The notes under the pieces are model-generated. The model did no database searches, had not been told where the DNA came from, and was given only the letters and a program-made list of their open reading frames with translations. The position numbers and the translations under genes are program-made. A stretch of DNA of 35,089 nucleotides from Streptomyces sp. adm13(2018) (GTDB lineage: Bacteria; Actinomycetota; Actinomycetes; Streptomycetales; Streptomycetaceae): positions 347,968 through 383,056 of the forward strand of contig NZ_RDBH01000113.1 in assembly GCF_008042145.1 (NCBI RefSeq). The letters run 5' to 3'. This document shows, piece by piece, positions 17,349-24,654 of this stretch; within the stretch, counting starts at the first letter, position 1, and each line of letters starts with the position of its first letter.

Positions 17349-17844
17349 TCCGCGAGGACGGCAACCACGCCGATTTCTCGCCGCCTACGCCTGGCCGGCC
17401 CTCACCCTGTGCTGACTGCGTCTCAACCAACTACGACACATCGAGGTCGGCGGGAGCGAAAGCATGGATCATTCGCTCATCAGGCTGGAGGCCAACGAAG
17501 GTGTAGCCCGATCGATACGGCGCAGATTGCCCCCTAGGGGGTTATATGTCCGCCTATTCAGCAGCTAAATCTTGACAGTTAACGCGAGTATGCCGAGTTG
17601 CGCCGACGACAGGCAGAGGAGGCGGAATGTTGCCCATCACTTTCGGCGGCGCCAAGGATTCTCGGTACAAGCGCCTGCATGCTATCTCTTGAATGTGCGG
17701 CAAATGACCTAGATGCACCTGGCTCATTCGAACCATGGCAGTCTCAGATGAACCTCAATTCGCTTTCGCCGCCGACTAGGTGGTGATTCCCTCTGGAGGA
17801 CGCATTCGTCCAGCAGGGCGAAGGCGAAACGGGAGGGCAAAATC
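17349..17844. other. Lower-GC stretch without a confident gene; two very short ORFs
   Basis: This segment is visibly richer in A and T than its surroundings. Two short frames have ribosome-binding sites: 17464-17568 (34 codons, MDHSLIRLEANEG, GGGAG upstream) and 17627-17692 (21 codons, MLPITFGGAKDSR, GAGGAGG upstream). A 12-bp palindrome CCCCCTAGGGGG lies at 17530-17541. TTGACA occurs at 17572 but without a -10 at proper spacing. None of this is enough to call a gene. Confidence 0.4.
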
Positions 17845-18399
17845 GTGCATATGTCTGTCCGCGGGGGAGCGATCGTCGGCTCGCTGACGCTCGGCCTCGG
17901 TCTGCTGCTGGCGCCCAGTGCATCTGCTGACGCCCGGGGTCCGGAGGCTTGCCCTCCGGACGTCTGGAACAAGGTCGTCTCATTCGCACCCACGTACGAG
18001 TCGATCGGCAACACCGCCGGCAAGCGCAACGCCAGCTCGACAACGGCGATTCTGCGCTACGACTTGACGACGACGACGACGAAGCAGACCACGTGGGGAG
18101 TCGAGCTGGGCGGGAGCCTCAGCTTCGGCATCGCAGAGGTCGAAGCCAAGACCAGCTACGAGATCACCAACTCGACAGCGAAGGGAGTGGGCTTCGCCAA
18201 CACGATGAACGTTCCGGGCGGCAAGTACGGGTACACCACTCCGAAGATCGAGCGGCGAAAGTTCGTCGTGGAGAGGTGGCAGGACACGGCGAGCTGCGGG
18301 GCCAGGAAGCTCGGCAACGTCGGGACGCTGTGGGGCATCACCGCCTACCCGTTCTACTCGGAATGCGTCGCCAGCAGCGCCTGTACGCCGAAGCCCTGA
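17845..18399 (+). CDS. Exported Thr/Ser-rich beta protein, possibly pore-forming-like
   Basis: A 184-residue protein. GTG 17845 is chosen because GGGAGGG lies seven bases upstream; ATG 17851 is possible. The signal peptide is MHMSVRGGAIVGSLTLGLGL followed by LLAPSASADA, a good AxA cleavage site with no lipobox. The mature part has long alternating Thr/Ser/hydrophobic strands: AILRYDLTTTTTKQTTWGVE, LGGSLSFGIAEVEAKTSYEI, then TNSTAKGV and MNVPGGKYGY. This is the pattern of the amphipathic insertion strands and the V-P-G-K turn in aerolysin/ETX-MTX2-type proteins. Four cysteines (ACPP, ASCG, SECV, SACT) could form two disulphides. Codon use is less GC-biased than in flanking chromosome genes. 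The function is inference only; it could be a structural surface protein. Confidence 0.7.
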   Translation: MHMSVRGGAIVGSLTLGLGLLLAPSASADARGPEACPPDVWNKVVSFAPTYESIGNTAGKRNASSTTAILRYDLTTTTTKQTTWGVELGGSLSFGIAEVEAKTSYEITNSTAKGVGFANTMNVPGGKYGYTTPKIERRKFVVERWQDTASCGARKLGNVGTLWGITAYPFYSECVASSACTPKP

Positions 18400-18404
18400 C
18401 AGAC

Positions 18405-18441
18405 TGCGGTGGGGACGGCGTGACCAGCCGTTCCCACCGCA
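18405..18441 (+). terminator. Hairpin after the exported-protein gene
   Basis: TGCGGTGGGGACGGC (18405-18419) pairs with GCCGTTCCCACCGCA (18427-18441) with one mismatch and a 7-base loop. It begins six bases after the stop codon at 18399. It probably ends or attenuates transcription before the lipoprotein gene. Confidence 0.65.
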
Positions 18442-18481
18442 CGGCCAGAACATCAACTACCAACCATCCGGGGGATGTGCG

Positions 18482-19606
18482 ATGACTCCAACCCAGCGCA
18501 TTGTGCGGGATGCCCGCTATGGACGTACTGCGGCAGTTTCCGCACTCACCTTGCTGACGCTTGTCGCCGCTACCGGCTGTTCGCAAGACAGCCCCGACGA
18601 GAAGCCAGCCAAGGGCATTGTGCTAGACCTCGGCGGCGAAATCGCGGTCCTCGAAGAGTTCGACTCCAAGCCCGAGATTGTCGGATATCGACCGGAAGGC
18701 ACTGAGACACTCGACACCTACCGGCTCACATCCCCGAGTCAGCTGCAGTCCGGTGACATAGTAGGCATCCGCGATGGCGGCGCCGTTGCCATCTCGCCCG
18801 CTGAGCCCGGTAAAGCCACTCTCCTCGCCCAGGCGACCGCGTGGTTCCCCAGCGTCGACGCCGCCAAGGTGTGGACGGTTACGGAACAGGCTAGGGCAAT
18901 AGCCTGCCCGGGCGATGAAGTGCCCACAACGGTTCGGGCCAGGTACACCATCACCGAACATGAAACGTCGGGCCGTCCCGCGCGCCGAGTCCTCCCTCTG
19001 CCCTGCGGCGTGCAGCCCGTCGCTCAAACGACTGGCGGCATCGTCGCCCAGCAGACTACGCATGATGAAGCGGTTTCGGGGACTGCTACCCGGGCGCGAA
19101 CCTCGGTCGTCATTCTCGACAAGAGTGGAGCCGTCGGCTCGATTGTCGCAAAGAATTCCACCGTTGTCGCAGCCCTTGCAGATCGGATTATCTGGCGGCC
19201 CGACGACTGCGCCGGTGGATCCTGCACGAAGGTCTACAACACGCAGACCAAGAAGTCGCAGAACGCACCGGCCTGCGAAGCAGGAGACTCCGTTGGAACA
19301 GGCCTCCTCGCAGCCGGTGGTCGCTGGTACGCCACCACCATCCGTACCGGCAGTGGAAACCGCCTGGGAGTACTGGACCTCGAGAAGAGCACCTGCCGCG
19401 ACCTCGGAATTTTCTCCGCCCTCGAGCAGACCGCAGACGTGGACCAGGAACTCGGCGCTATGTGGTCCGGCTCCAACCTGTTCCTGCTCGACCAGCGGAC
19501 AGGCGAACTCGTGGAACACAACGCCCCGACCGGACGGGTCGAGCGGAGGCGTCAGCCGCTCACTGTGACCAACGGAGCGCAAGTCTGGGGGGCCCTCAAG
19601 GCCTGA
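18482..19606 (+). CDS. Lipoprotein of unknown function in the island
   Basis: A 374-residue protein with basic residues (R6, R10, R12, R15), a hydrophobic core SALTLLTLVAATGC and lipobox cysteine C33, so it is a membrane-anchored extracytoplasmic lipoprotein. The mature region is rich in short beta repeats (IAVLEEF, TSVVILDKSGAVGSI, TVVAALADRIIWRP, GLLAAGGRWYATTI, RLGVLDLEKSTCRDLG, NLFLLDQRTGELVEHNAPTG) with the spacing of blades in a beta-propeller, which is inference. Paired cysteines (DDCAGGSC) are present. Codons use A and T at third positions far more than neighbours outside the island, suggesting transfer. It follows the exported beta protein by 82 bases. The stop codon is only two bases before an IS terminal repeat, so the natural C-terminus may have been clipped. 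Confidence 0.72.
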   Translation: MTPTQRIVRDARYGRTAAVSALTLLTLVAATGCSQDSPDEKPAKGIVLDLGGEIAVLEEFDSKPEIVGYRPEGTETLDTYRLTSPSQLQSGDIVGIRDGGAVAISPAEPGKATLLAQATAWFPSVDAAKVWTVTEQARAIACPGDEVPTTVRARYTITEHETSGRPARRVLPLPCGVQPVAQTTGGIVAQQTTHDEAVSGTATRARTSVVILDKSGAVGSIVAKNSTVVAALADRIIWRPDDCAGGSCTKVYNTQTKKSQNAPACEAGDSVGTGLLAAGGRWYATTIRTGSGNRLGVLDLEKSTCRDLGIFSALEQTADVDQELGAMWSGSNLFLLDQRTGELVEHNAPTGRVERRRQPLTVTNGAQVWGALKA

Positions 19607-19608
19607 AG

Positions 19609-20466
19609 GGTGTTGCAGAAGGCTCAGTTCTTTGCATTCTGCTTGTATGGGTGGGGTGTTGAGGGCTGGGCCGGTGTGGGTGGAGACGTTCACGGGCTTG
19701 CGGATGGATCGGTTCGCGAGGCTGGAAGGTCGTGAGGGAGCGGGGCGGGAACGGGCCTGGTAGTGGCCGGCCGTGGCGTCTGCCGCTGGCCCACCGGGTC
19801 CTGCTGGTGGCTGTCTGCTACCGGATGAGCCTCACCATGCGGCAGCTCGCTCCGCTCTTCGGGATCTCCCCGGCCACCGTCTGCCGGGTCATCCAGCGGC
19901 TCCGTCCGCTGCTGGCGTTCGAGCGGCCCCGCGGCCGGTGGTGGACACCGAACGGTTGTGGATCGTGGGCGGCACCCTCATTCCGGTCCACGACCGGACG
20001 GTCGGCACCTCGTCCCGCGACTGCCGGTTCCCGGCGAACGTTCAGATCATCATCGCCGCAGACACCCGCCTGATCATCGCCTGGGCCCGCCCGGCGCCAG
20101 GCAACGAGGCCGACGCCCACGTGTGGCGCGGGTCGGATCTGCCCGCTCTGGCGGCGGGCACGAGGGTGATCGGGGACGGCGCCTACCTCGGCACCGGCCT
20201 GATGGTCCCGCACCGCAAGAGAGCCGGCCGCCCCCTCCTGCGGGCAGGAGGAGGACAACGCCGAACACCGACGCGTCCGTGCCCGCGTCGAGCGCACCCT
20301 CGCCCAGATGAAGAACGGGAAGATCCTGCGCGACTGCCGCCAGAGCGGAGACGGACTTCACCATGCCGTCCAGGCCGTCGCCACCATGTACACCCTCGCC
20401 ATGACACGGTGAAACAACACGTCAGAAGCCCACTTCGGCCTGCCGAAACCAGACCTCTGCAACACC
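19609..20466 (+). mobile_element. Full-length but defective IS5-like insertion sequence
   Basis: An 858-base element bounded by imperfect terminal inverted repeats: GGTGTTGCAGAAG at the left, and the complement of CTCTGCAACACC (reads GGTGTTGCAGAG) at the right. It carries one disrupted DDE transposase gene. No convincing target-site duplication flanks it (AG on the left, TT on the right). It sits between two convergent genes, two bases from each stop codon (19606 and 20469). The inverted fragment at 16716-16998 is a relative, so the two could bound a transferred segment. Confidence 0.85.
19647..20412 (+). pseudogene. Frameshifted IS5-family DDE transposase
   Basis: The product can be followed in three frames over about 255 residues: MGGVLRAGPVWVETFTGLRM then DRFARL; (break near 19722) VVRERGGNGPGSGRPWRLPL and the helix-turn-helix LTMRQLAPLFGISPATVCRV; (break near 19930) VDTERLWIVGGTLIPVHDRT and VIGDGAYLGTGLMVPHRKR; (break near 20240) EEDNAEHRRVRARVERTLAQ and HHAVQAVATMYTLAMTR. 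The DDE acids are in PVHD, IGDG and RVE. Three frame disruptions make an active enzyme unlikely unless translated by frameshifting. Confidence 0.88.
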
Positions 20467-20468
20467 TT

Positions 20469-20810
20469 TTAGGCGAGCAGCGCGATCAGCCGGCCCAGCG
20501 CGTCCACCACGGGCTGGCCCACGGTGCCGACGGCCGCGGCGATCTGCGCGACCGACGCCAGGACGAGACCGCGCTGCCGCAGGGCGGCGCGGTCGGGGGT
20601 CAGCTCGGGCAGCGCCTCGTCGACCGTCTGCGCCTGCTCCGGGCTGAGGTGCGGGCGCAGGCCCTGGAGCAGCCGGGTGAGTTCCTCGACGGCGACCCGG
20701 AGCCGGTCGTCCGGGGTGCCGACCGTGCCGTAGTTGATGCCGACGTTGCCCTGGCCGCCCGCCATGTTGACCATGGTGCCGTGGTTGTTGTTCGTCGTGT
20801 CGCCGCTCAC
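20469..20810 (-). CDS. Small soluble protein with N-terminal Asn-rich motif
   Basis: A 113-residue protein starting at GTG 20810, which overlaps the TGA of the upstream gene by GTGA, so the two are translationally coupled. The N-terminus MSGDTTNNNHGTMVNMAGGQ repeats the C-terminal motif of that upstream protein (15 of 21 positions identical). Then comes a helical region DRLRVAVEELTRLLQGLRPH followed by LSPEQAQTVDEALPEL and a C-terminal hydrophobic segment (VLASVAQIAAAVGTVGQPVV) that may form an amphipathic or membrane-associating helix. The stop codon is two bases from the IS end. A small Streptomyces family of this type exists as DUF-only proteins; the function is unknown. The shared motif suggests self-assembly with the partner (inference). 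Confidence 0.75.
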   Translation of the reverse strand: MSGDTTNNNHGTMVNMAGGQGNVGINYGTVGTPDDRLRVAVEELTRLLQGLRPHLSPEQAQTVDEALPELTPDRAALRQRGLVLASVAQIAAAVGTVGQPVVDALGRLIALLA

Positions 20811-21535
20811 AGGCTGATCCCCCTGTTGTTCCGGCCGCCGATCATGTTGACCACGGTGCCGTTGTTGTTGTTCGTGGTGTTGAACTGCTGCACGATCCGG
20901 CTGAACTCGGCCGCCGGGTTGTCGATCGCGTGGGCGATCAGTCCGGCGATGTCCCTCAGCTCCTCCATGCTCGGCAGCGTCACGACCACCGCGGAGCCGC
21001 TGGACATCTCGACCAGCAGCACCGGCTTCGCCGTCGCGAACAGCTCCCTGCCGAGGTAGACGGCCAGGGCGATCAGGACGACGAGGAGCAGCGGGCCGCT
21101 CTCCCCGATGGCCTCGTCGCCGTCGCCCACGCTGTTGATCACCGCGTAGATCACGAGGGCGACGACCAGCCACTTCAGGAAGCGGAGGAGCGCCGCGCCC
21201 CGGTCGGGCCTGAGCCGGAAGGCCTCGACGCGGGTGATGTTGTGCAGGGGCAGGGCGGCGGCGCCCACCCACAGCATCCGGCGGCTGACCCGGAGCTGGA
21301 GGACTCCTCCCCAGCCGGTGCCCGGAGGCGGCGCGGCGGGCGGCTCCGGAGGATCCGACGGGGACCGGGGCGGCGGAGGCCCGGAGGGCGGACCCGTCGG
21401 TGGGCCGGTCGGCGGCCCGGACGGCGGCCCGAGCGGCAGACCCGTCGGCGGCCCGGAAGCCGAACCGGACGGCGGGCCCGGCGTCGGAGCGGACGGCGGT
21501 CTGGGCGGCGGTCCGGGGTCCCCGGTGACGGCCAT
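20807..21535 (-). CDS. Pro/Gly-rich membrane protein with C-terminal Asn-rich motif
   Basis: A 242-residue protein. The start MAVTGDPGPP is chosen for its CGGGGGA ribosome-binding site; an open frame continues upstream without support. Residues 1-72 are a GPPSGPPTGPP-type disordered repeat. Residues 78-112 (LQLRVSRRMLWVGAAALPLH) look like a small PH-like strand region. Two transmembrane helices follow at about 119-136 and 148-162, then a beta-rich region (PVLLVEMSSGSAVVVTLPSM) that could complete the domain, and a helix EELRDIAGLIAHAIDNPAAE. The C-terminus (218-242) is FNTTNNNNGTVVNMIGGRNN plus RGISL. The middle resembles actinobacterial DUF6232-type proteins from memory, so treat that as tentative. 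Coupled to the next gene by a 4-base overlap. Confidence 0.75.
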   Translation of the reverse strand: MAVTGDPGPPPRPPSAPTPGPPSGSASGPPTGLPLGPPSGPPTGPPTGPPSGPPPPRSPSDPPEPPAAPPPGTGWGGVLQLRVSRRMLWVGAAALPLHNITRVEAFRLRPDRGAALLRFLKWLVVALVIYAVINSVGDGDEAIGESGPLLLVVLIALAVYLGRELFATAKPVLLVEMSSGSAVVVTLPSMEELRDIAGLIAHAIDNPAAEFSRIVQQFNTTNNNNGTVVNMIGGRNNRGISL

Positions 21536-21740
21536 GCGTTCCCCCGTGTTCTCGTCACTCTCTTCCCCGCACCCTGCGGGAGCACCATTAAGCGCCCGGG
21601 GACGATCCCGAGGCAGCAGAGATACGGCCAACCCGTCTACTTTGGCCAAGAGTTGACTGTTCATCAGTCCACCTGCGCGCTGCCGGACGGCGCTCCCCGC
21701 GCTCCGCGAAAACCACTGTCGCGCCGCCCGTCCCCCTCCC

Positions 21741-21746
21741 TACACT
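21741..21746 (+). promoter_or_regulatory. Possible -10 box before the short ORF and the EF-G gene
   Basis: TACACT fits the TANNNT -10 pattern and lies 58 bases before the start of the short ORF at 21805. A -35 is unclear (CTGTCG at 21715-21720 is spaced 20 bases away). It is the only reasonable candidate in the 269-base divergent region 21536-21804, which contains no other gene. Confidence 0.3.
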
Positions 21747-21804
21747 CACGTCTCGCGGCGCACCGACCGATGCGCCGCCGACGTCCGACCGAGGGGAGAC
21801 GACC

Positions 21805-21939
21805 GTGCGCTGCCGCAACACCACCGCCGCCGTGTCGTCCGCCCGTGCCCGGTACGACGTGATCCTCGCCTCTCCCTCCGGCCGGTGGCGGCTGCGCGCC
21901 CGCCATCGCCGACCCGTGACGCCCCCGCCGTCCTCCTGA
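21805..21939 (+). CDS. Short ORF (44 aa) upstream of the EF-G paralogue, possible leader peptide
   Basis: GTG 21805 is preceded by GAGGGGAGACGACC, a stronger Shine-Dalgarno than that of the EF-G gene itself. The product is MRCRNTTAAVSSARARYDVI followed by an Arg-rich second half and PPPSS, ending at TGA 21939. The EF-G paralogue starts 63 bases later. Short ORFs in front of ribosome-acting GTPases often mediate attenuation, and eight arginines in the stretch from R27 could pause translation, but this is inference. It could also be a fortuitous frame. Confidence 0.45.
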   Translation: MRCRNTTAAVSSARARYDVILASPSGRWRLRARHRRPVTPPPSS

Positions 21940-22002
21940 CGGCCCGCGTACGGGAATCGCGCTGCCCTGTCTCGTTCCAGCAGCAGCGAAAGGCACGACA
22001 CC

Positions 22003-24021
22003 GTGCGTACCCACCTCGTCGACCGCGTCCGCAACCTCGGCATCCTGGCCCACGTCGACGCCGGCAAGACCACCGTCACCGAGCGGATCCTGTTCCTCAC
22101 CGGCGCCATCCACAAGCGCGGCGAGGTCCACGACGGCACCACCGTCACCGACTTCGACCCGCAGGAGCGGGACCGCGGCATCACGATCTTCGCCGCGGCC
22201 GTCAGCTGCGACTGGGCCGGGCACCGGATCAACCTGATCGACACGCCCGGGCACGTCGACTTCTCCGACGAGGTCGAGCGCTCGCTCCGCGTCCTGGACG
22301 GCGCCGTCGCCGTCTTCGACGCCGTCGCGGGCGTGGAGCCGCAGAGCGAGACGGTGTGGCGGCAGGCCGACCGGCACGGCGTCCCGCGCATCGCGTTCGT
22401 CAACAAACTGGACCGCGCGGGCGCGGAGCTCGACGCCGCCGTGGAGTCGATCCGCACCCGCCTCGGCACCGTCCCGCTGCCCGTCCAGCTTCCCATCGGC
22501 CGCGAGGACGGCTTCACGGGCGTCGTGGACCTGGTCGCGATGCGGGCGTACGTGTGGGCCGACGGCGCCGACACGTTCACCGACCTGCCCGTCCCCGACG
22601 ACCTCCGGGACGAGGCCGGGCGGCGCAGGCGGCAGCTGGAGGAGACCGTCGCCGAGCTGCACCCGGGCGCCCTGGAGGAGTTCTGCGGCGAGGGCGCGCT
22701 CGCGGCGGACACCCTCAGGGGAGCGCTCCGCGACCTGACCCTCACGGGCGAGGCAGTCGTCGTGCTCTGCGGCTCGGCGTACCGCAACCGCGGGATCGAA
22801 CCGCTGCTCGACGCCGTGGTCGCCTACCTCCCGGCACCGTCGGACCTGCCTCCGGTACGCGGGGAGGTGCCGGCGGACCCGGCGGCGCCGTTCACCGCGC
22901 TCGCGTTCAAGGTGAACGCGACGGCCACCGGCCGGCTGACCTACGTCCGCGTCTACGCGGGCACGATCGGAAAGGGGGACACCGTGCTCGACACCACCGG
23001 CGGACGCACCGAGCGGATCGCCCGCATCCTCCGGGTCCAGGCCGACCGGGCGACCGAGGTCGACGCGGCGCGCGCCGGGGACATCGTCGCCGTCGTGGGC
23101 CCGAAGGGCACCCGCGCCGGGGCGACCCTCTGCGCCCGGGACGCGCCGGTCGTCCTCGAACCGCCGACGACCGCCGACCCCGTGGTCTCCGCCGCGGTCG
23201 AGGCGCGCCGGAGCACGGACACCGGCCGCCTGGCGACGGCCCTCGCCCGGCTCTCCGAGGAGGACCCGTCGCTCGTCGTGCGCTCCGACCCGGAGACGGG
23301 CCAGACCGTCCTGTCGGGTCTGGGCGAACTGCACCTGGAGGTCGCGGTGGAGAAGCTGCGGCGGGACCGGGGCCTGGAGGTCACGGTCGGCCGTCCGCAG
23401 GTCGCGTACCGGGAGACGGTGGCGAAGGGCGTCACCGGACTGCTCCACCGTCATGTCAAACAGGACGGCGGCGCGGGCCAGTTCGCCCATGTCGTCATCG
23501 ACGTCGAGCGCGCGCCGGAGGGCGAGGACTTCGTCTTCGCCTCCACCGTCACGGGCGGCCGGGTCCCGCAGGAGTACGTCCGCGCCGTCGAGGCCGGCTG
23601 CCGGGACGCGCTCCTGGAGGGCCCCCTCGGCGGCCACCCGGTGACGGGCGTCCGGGTCACGCTCACCGACGGCGCGACGCATCCGAAGGACTCCTCGGAG
23701 CTAGCGTTCCGCACGGCGGGCCGGTTCGCGCTGCGCGAGGCGCTCCGCGCGAGCGTCATGACGCTCCTGGAGCCGGTGGCCGACGTGACGGTCACCGTCC
23801 CCGCCGAGTCCGTCGGCGCGGTCCTCGGCGACCTCGCGGCCCGCCGCGGCCGGGTCACGGACCAGACGGCCCGCGGGGGTACGGCGGTGGTGACGGCGAC
23901 GGTGCCGCTGGCCGAACTCTTCGGCTACGCGTCCCGCCTGCGCGGCCGCACCCAGGGCCGCGGCACGTTCACGACCCGCCCGGCGGGCTACGCCCCGGCG
24001 CCGGGCGGACAGGCGGGCTGA
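22003..24021 (+). CDS. Elongation factor G paralogue (translational GTPase)
   Basis: A 672-residue translation-factor GTPase with EF-G domain order I-V. G1 is AHVDAGKT (16-23), G2 RDRGITI, G3 DTPGHVDF (from D80) and G4 NKLD (134-137). Domain II is near 285-370, and domain IV carries [16 protein letters not shown], the EF-G-type HKKQTGG-like loop. This is the second EF-G of streptomycetes rather than the essential fusA, since it lacks rpsL/rpsG/tuf neighbours. Such paralogues include ribosome-recycling EF-G2-like and ribosomal-protection-like factors; the domain IV loop favours EF-G over TetM. GTG start with AAAGG upstream. A convergent hairpin follows at 24028-24064. Confidence 0.9.
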   Translation: MRTHLVDRVRNLGILAHVDAGKTTVTERILFLTGAIHKRGEVHDGTTVTDFDPQERDRGITIFAAAVSCDWAGHRINLIDTPGHVDFSDEVERSLRVLDGAVAVFDAVAGVEPQSETVWRQADRHGVPRIAFVNKLDRAGAELDAAVESIRTRLGTVPLPVQLPIGREDGFTGVVDLVAMRAYVWADGADTFTDLPVPDDLRDEAGRRRRQLEETVAELHPGALEEFCGEGALAADTLRGALRDLTLTGEAVVVLCGSAYRNRGIEPLLDAVVAYLPAPSDLPPVRGEVPADPAAPFTALAFKVNATATGRLTYVRVYAGTIGKGDTVLDTTGGRTERIARILRVQADRATEVDAARAGDIVAVVGPKGTRAGATLCARDAPVVLEPPTTADPVVSAAVEARRSTDTGRLATALARLSEEDPSLVVRSDPETGQTVLSGLGELHLEVAVEKLRRDRGLEVTVGRPQVAYRETVAKGVTGLLHRHVKQDGGAGQFAHVVIDVERAPEGEDFVFASTVTGGRVPQEYVRAVEAGCRDALLEGPLGGHPVTGVRVTLTDGATHPKDSSELAFRTAGRFALREALRASVMTLLEPVADVTVTVPAESVGAVLGDLAARRGRVTDQTARGGTAVVTATVPLAELFGYASRLRGRTQGRGTFTTRPAGYAPAPGGQAG

Positions 24022-24027
24022 GTGCGG

Positions 24028-24064
24028 GGTGTCCGGCCCGTGCGGTCCCCACGGGTCGGACACC
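24028..24064. terminator. Bidirectional hairpin after the EF-G paralogue
   Basis: GGTGTCCGGCCCGT (24028-24041) pairs with ACGGGTCGGACACC (24051-24064); the only irregular pair is a G-T wobble. It fills the gap between the EF-G stop and the end of the minus-strand ATPase gene. Confidence 0.8.
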
Positions 24065-24067
24065 CGG

Positions 24068-24505
24068 TCAGGATCCCAGGTCGAGTTCAGCCCGCACGGT
24101 CTTCCCGACCGGTACGCGGTCGAGCACCGACCACCGCGAGGCCAGCGCCTCCACGAGCATGAGTCCCCGGCCGCCCTCGTCGAGGGCGCCCCGCGCCGTG
24201 GTGACGGGCCGCCGCTCGCCCCGGGTGTCGGACACGTCGATCCGCAGCAGCAGGCCGGGGGTGTACGCGAGCGACAGCTCGAAGTCCCGCCCGGGGACAC
24301 GGCCGTGGGTGACGGCGTTCGCGGCGAGCTCGGCGACGAGGAGCGCGACGGCTTCGGAGGTCTCGGAGCCGTAGGGGACGCGCCACCGGTCGAGCTGATG
24401 GAGCGCCAGACGACGGGCGAGGCGCGCTCCACGCGGGGTCGAGCTGAAGCGCTGGGTGAACACACGTACGGTGACGGCCGCTTGGCGGGTCGCGGGGGTG
24501 GTCAT
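24068..24505 (-). CDS. Anti-sigma-factor-type ATP-binding protein (HATPase_c_2)
   Basis: A 145-residue GHKL-fold protein of the RsbW/SpoIIAB-like type abundant in Streptomyces. The N-box is ELAANAVTHG with N63, the G1 box is the D93-x-R-G region (DVSDTRGERRP) and the G2 loop is GGRGLMLVE (111-119). The helix LARRLALHQLDRW precedes it. These proteins bind ATP and act as serine kinases or anti-sigma switches. The gene faces the XRE regulator across a 149-base region containing a 28-bp palindrome. In Streptomyces such an ATPase next to XRE and DUF397 genes forms the recurrent whiJ-like module, so they probably work together. The ribosome-binding site is weak. Confidence 0.88.
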   Translation of the reverse strand: MTTPATRQAAVTVRVFTQRFSSTPRGARLARRLALHQLDRWRVPYGSETSEAVALLVAELAANAVTHGRVPGRDFELSLAYTPGLLLRIDVSDTRGERRPVTTARGALDEGGRGLMLVEALASRWSVLDRVPVGKTVRAELDLGS

Positions 24506-24547
24506 GGGGCCAATGTGGCGACGCCAGGGACCTGTTGCCAGCTCAGC

Positions 24548-24575
24548 AACCCGTACGCTGCGCAGCGTACGGGTT
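24548..24575. promoter_or_regulatory. 28-bp perfect palindrome between divergent regulator genes
   Basis: AACCCGTACGCTGC is followed immediately by its exact reverse complement GCAGCGTACGGGTT. It lies 43 bases upstream of the ATPase gene and 79 bases upstream of the XRE gene. A dimeric regulator, most simply the XRE protein itself, could bind it. It is too central and loop-less to be a typical terminator. Confidence 0.6.
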
Positions 24576-24654
24576 CACGCTCTGGACCGTACCGGTGACG
24601 ATCCGTGAGCATGGACTCGTTCCGCGCGAGCACATGGGTACGGGAGGTGGCGGG

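Noticed and set aside
17572..17600. TTGACA promoter-like hexamer
   Set aside because: No -10 box at 16-19 bases; the nearest TA-containing hexamer is too close.
20807..21664. Longer start for the Pro-rich membrane protein (MNSQLLAK)
   Set aside because: No ribosome-binding site and codon use in the extra 43 codons is unlike the gene; MAVTGDPG has CGGGGGA.
22003..24021. Tetracycline-resistance ribosomal protection protein
   Set aside because: The domain IV loop ([11 protein letters not shown]) is of EF-G type and the overall domain pattern fits an EF-G paralogue better than TetM/TetO.
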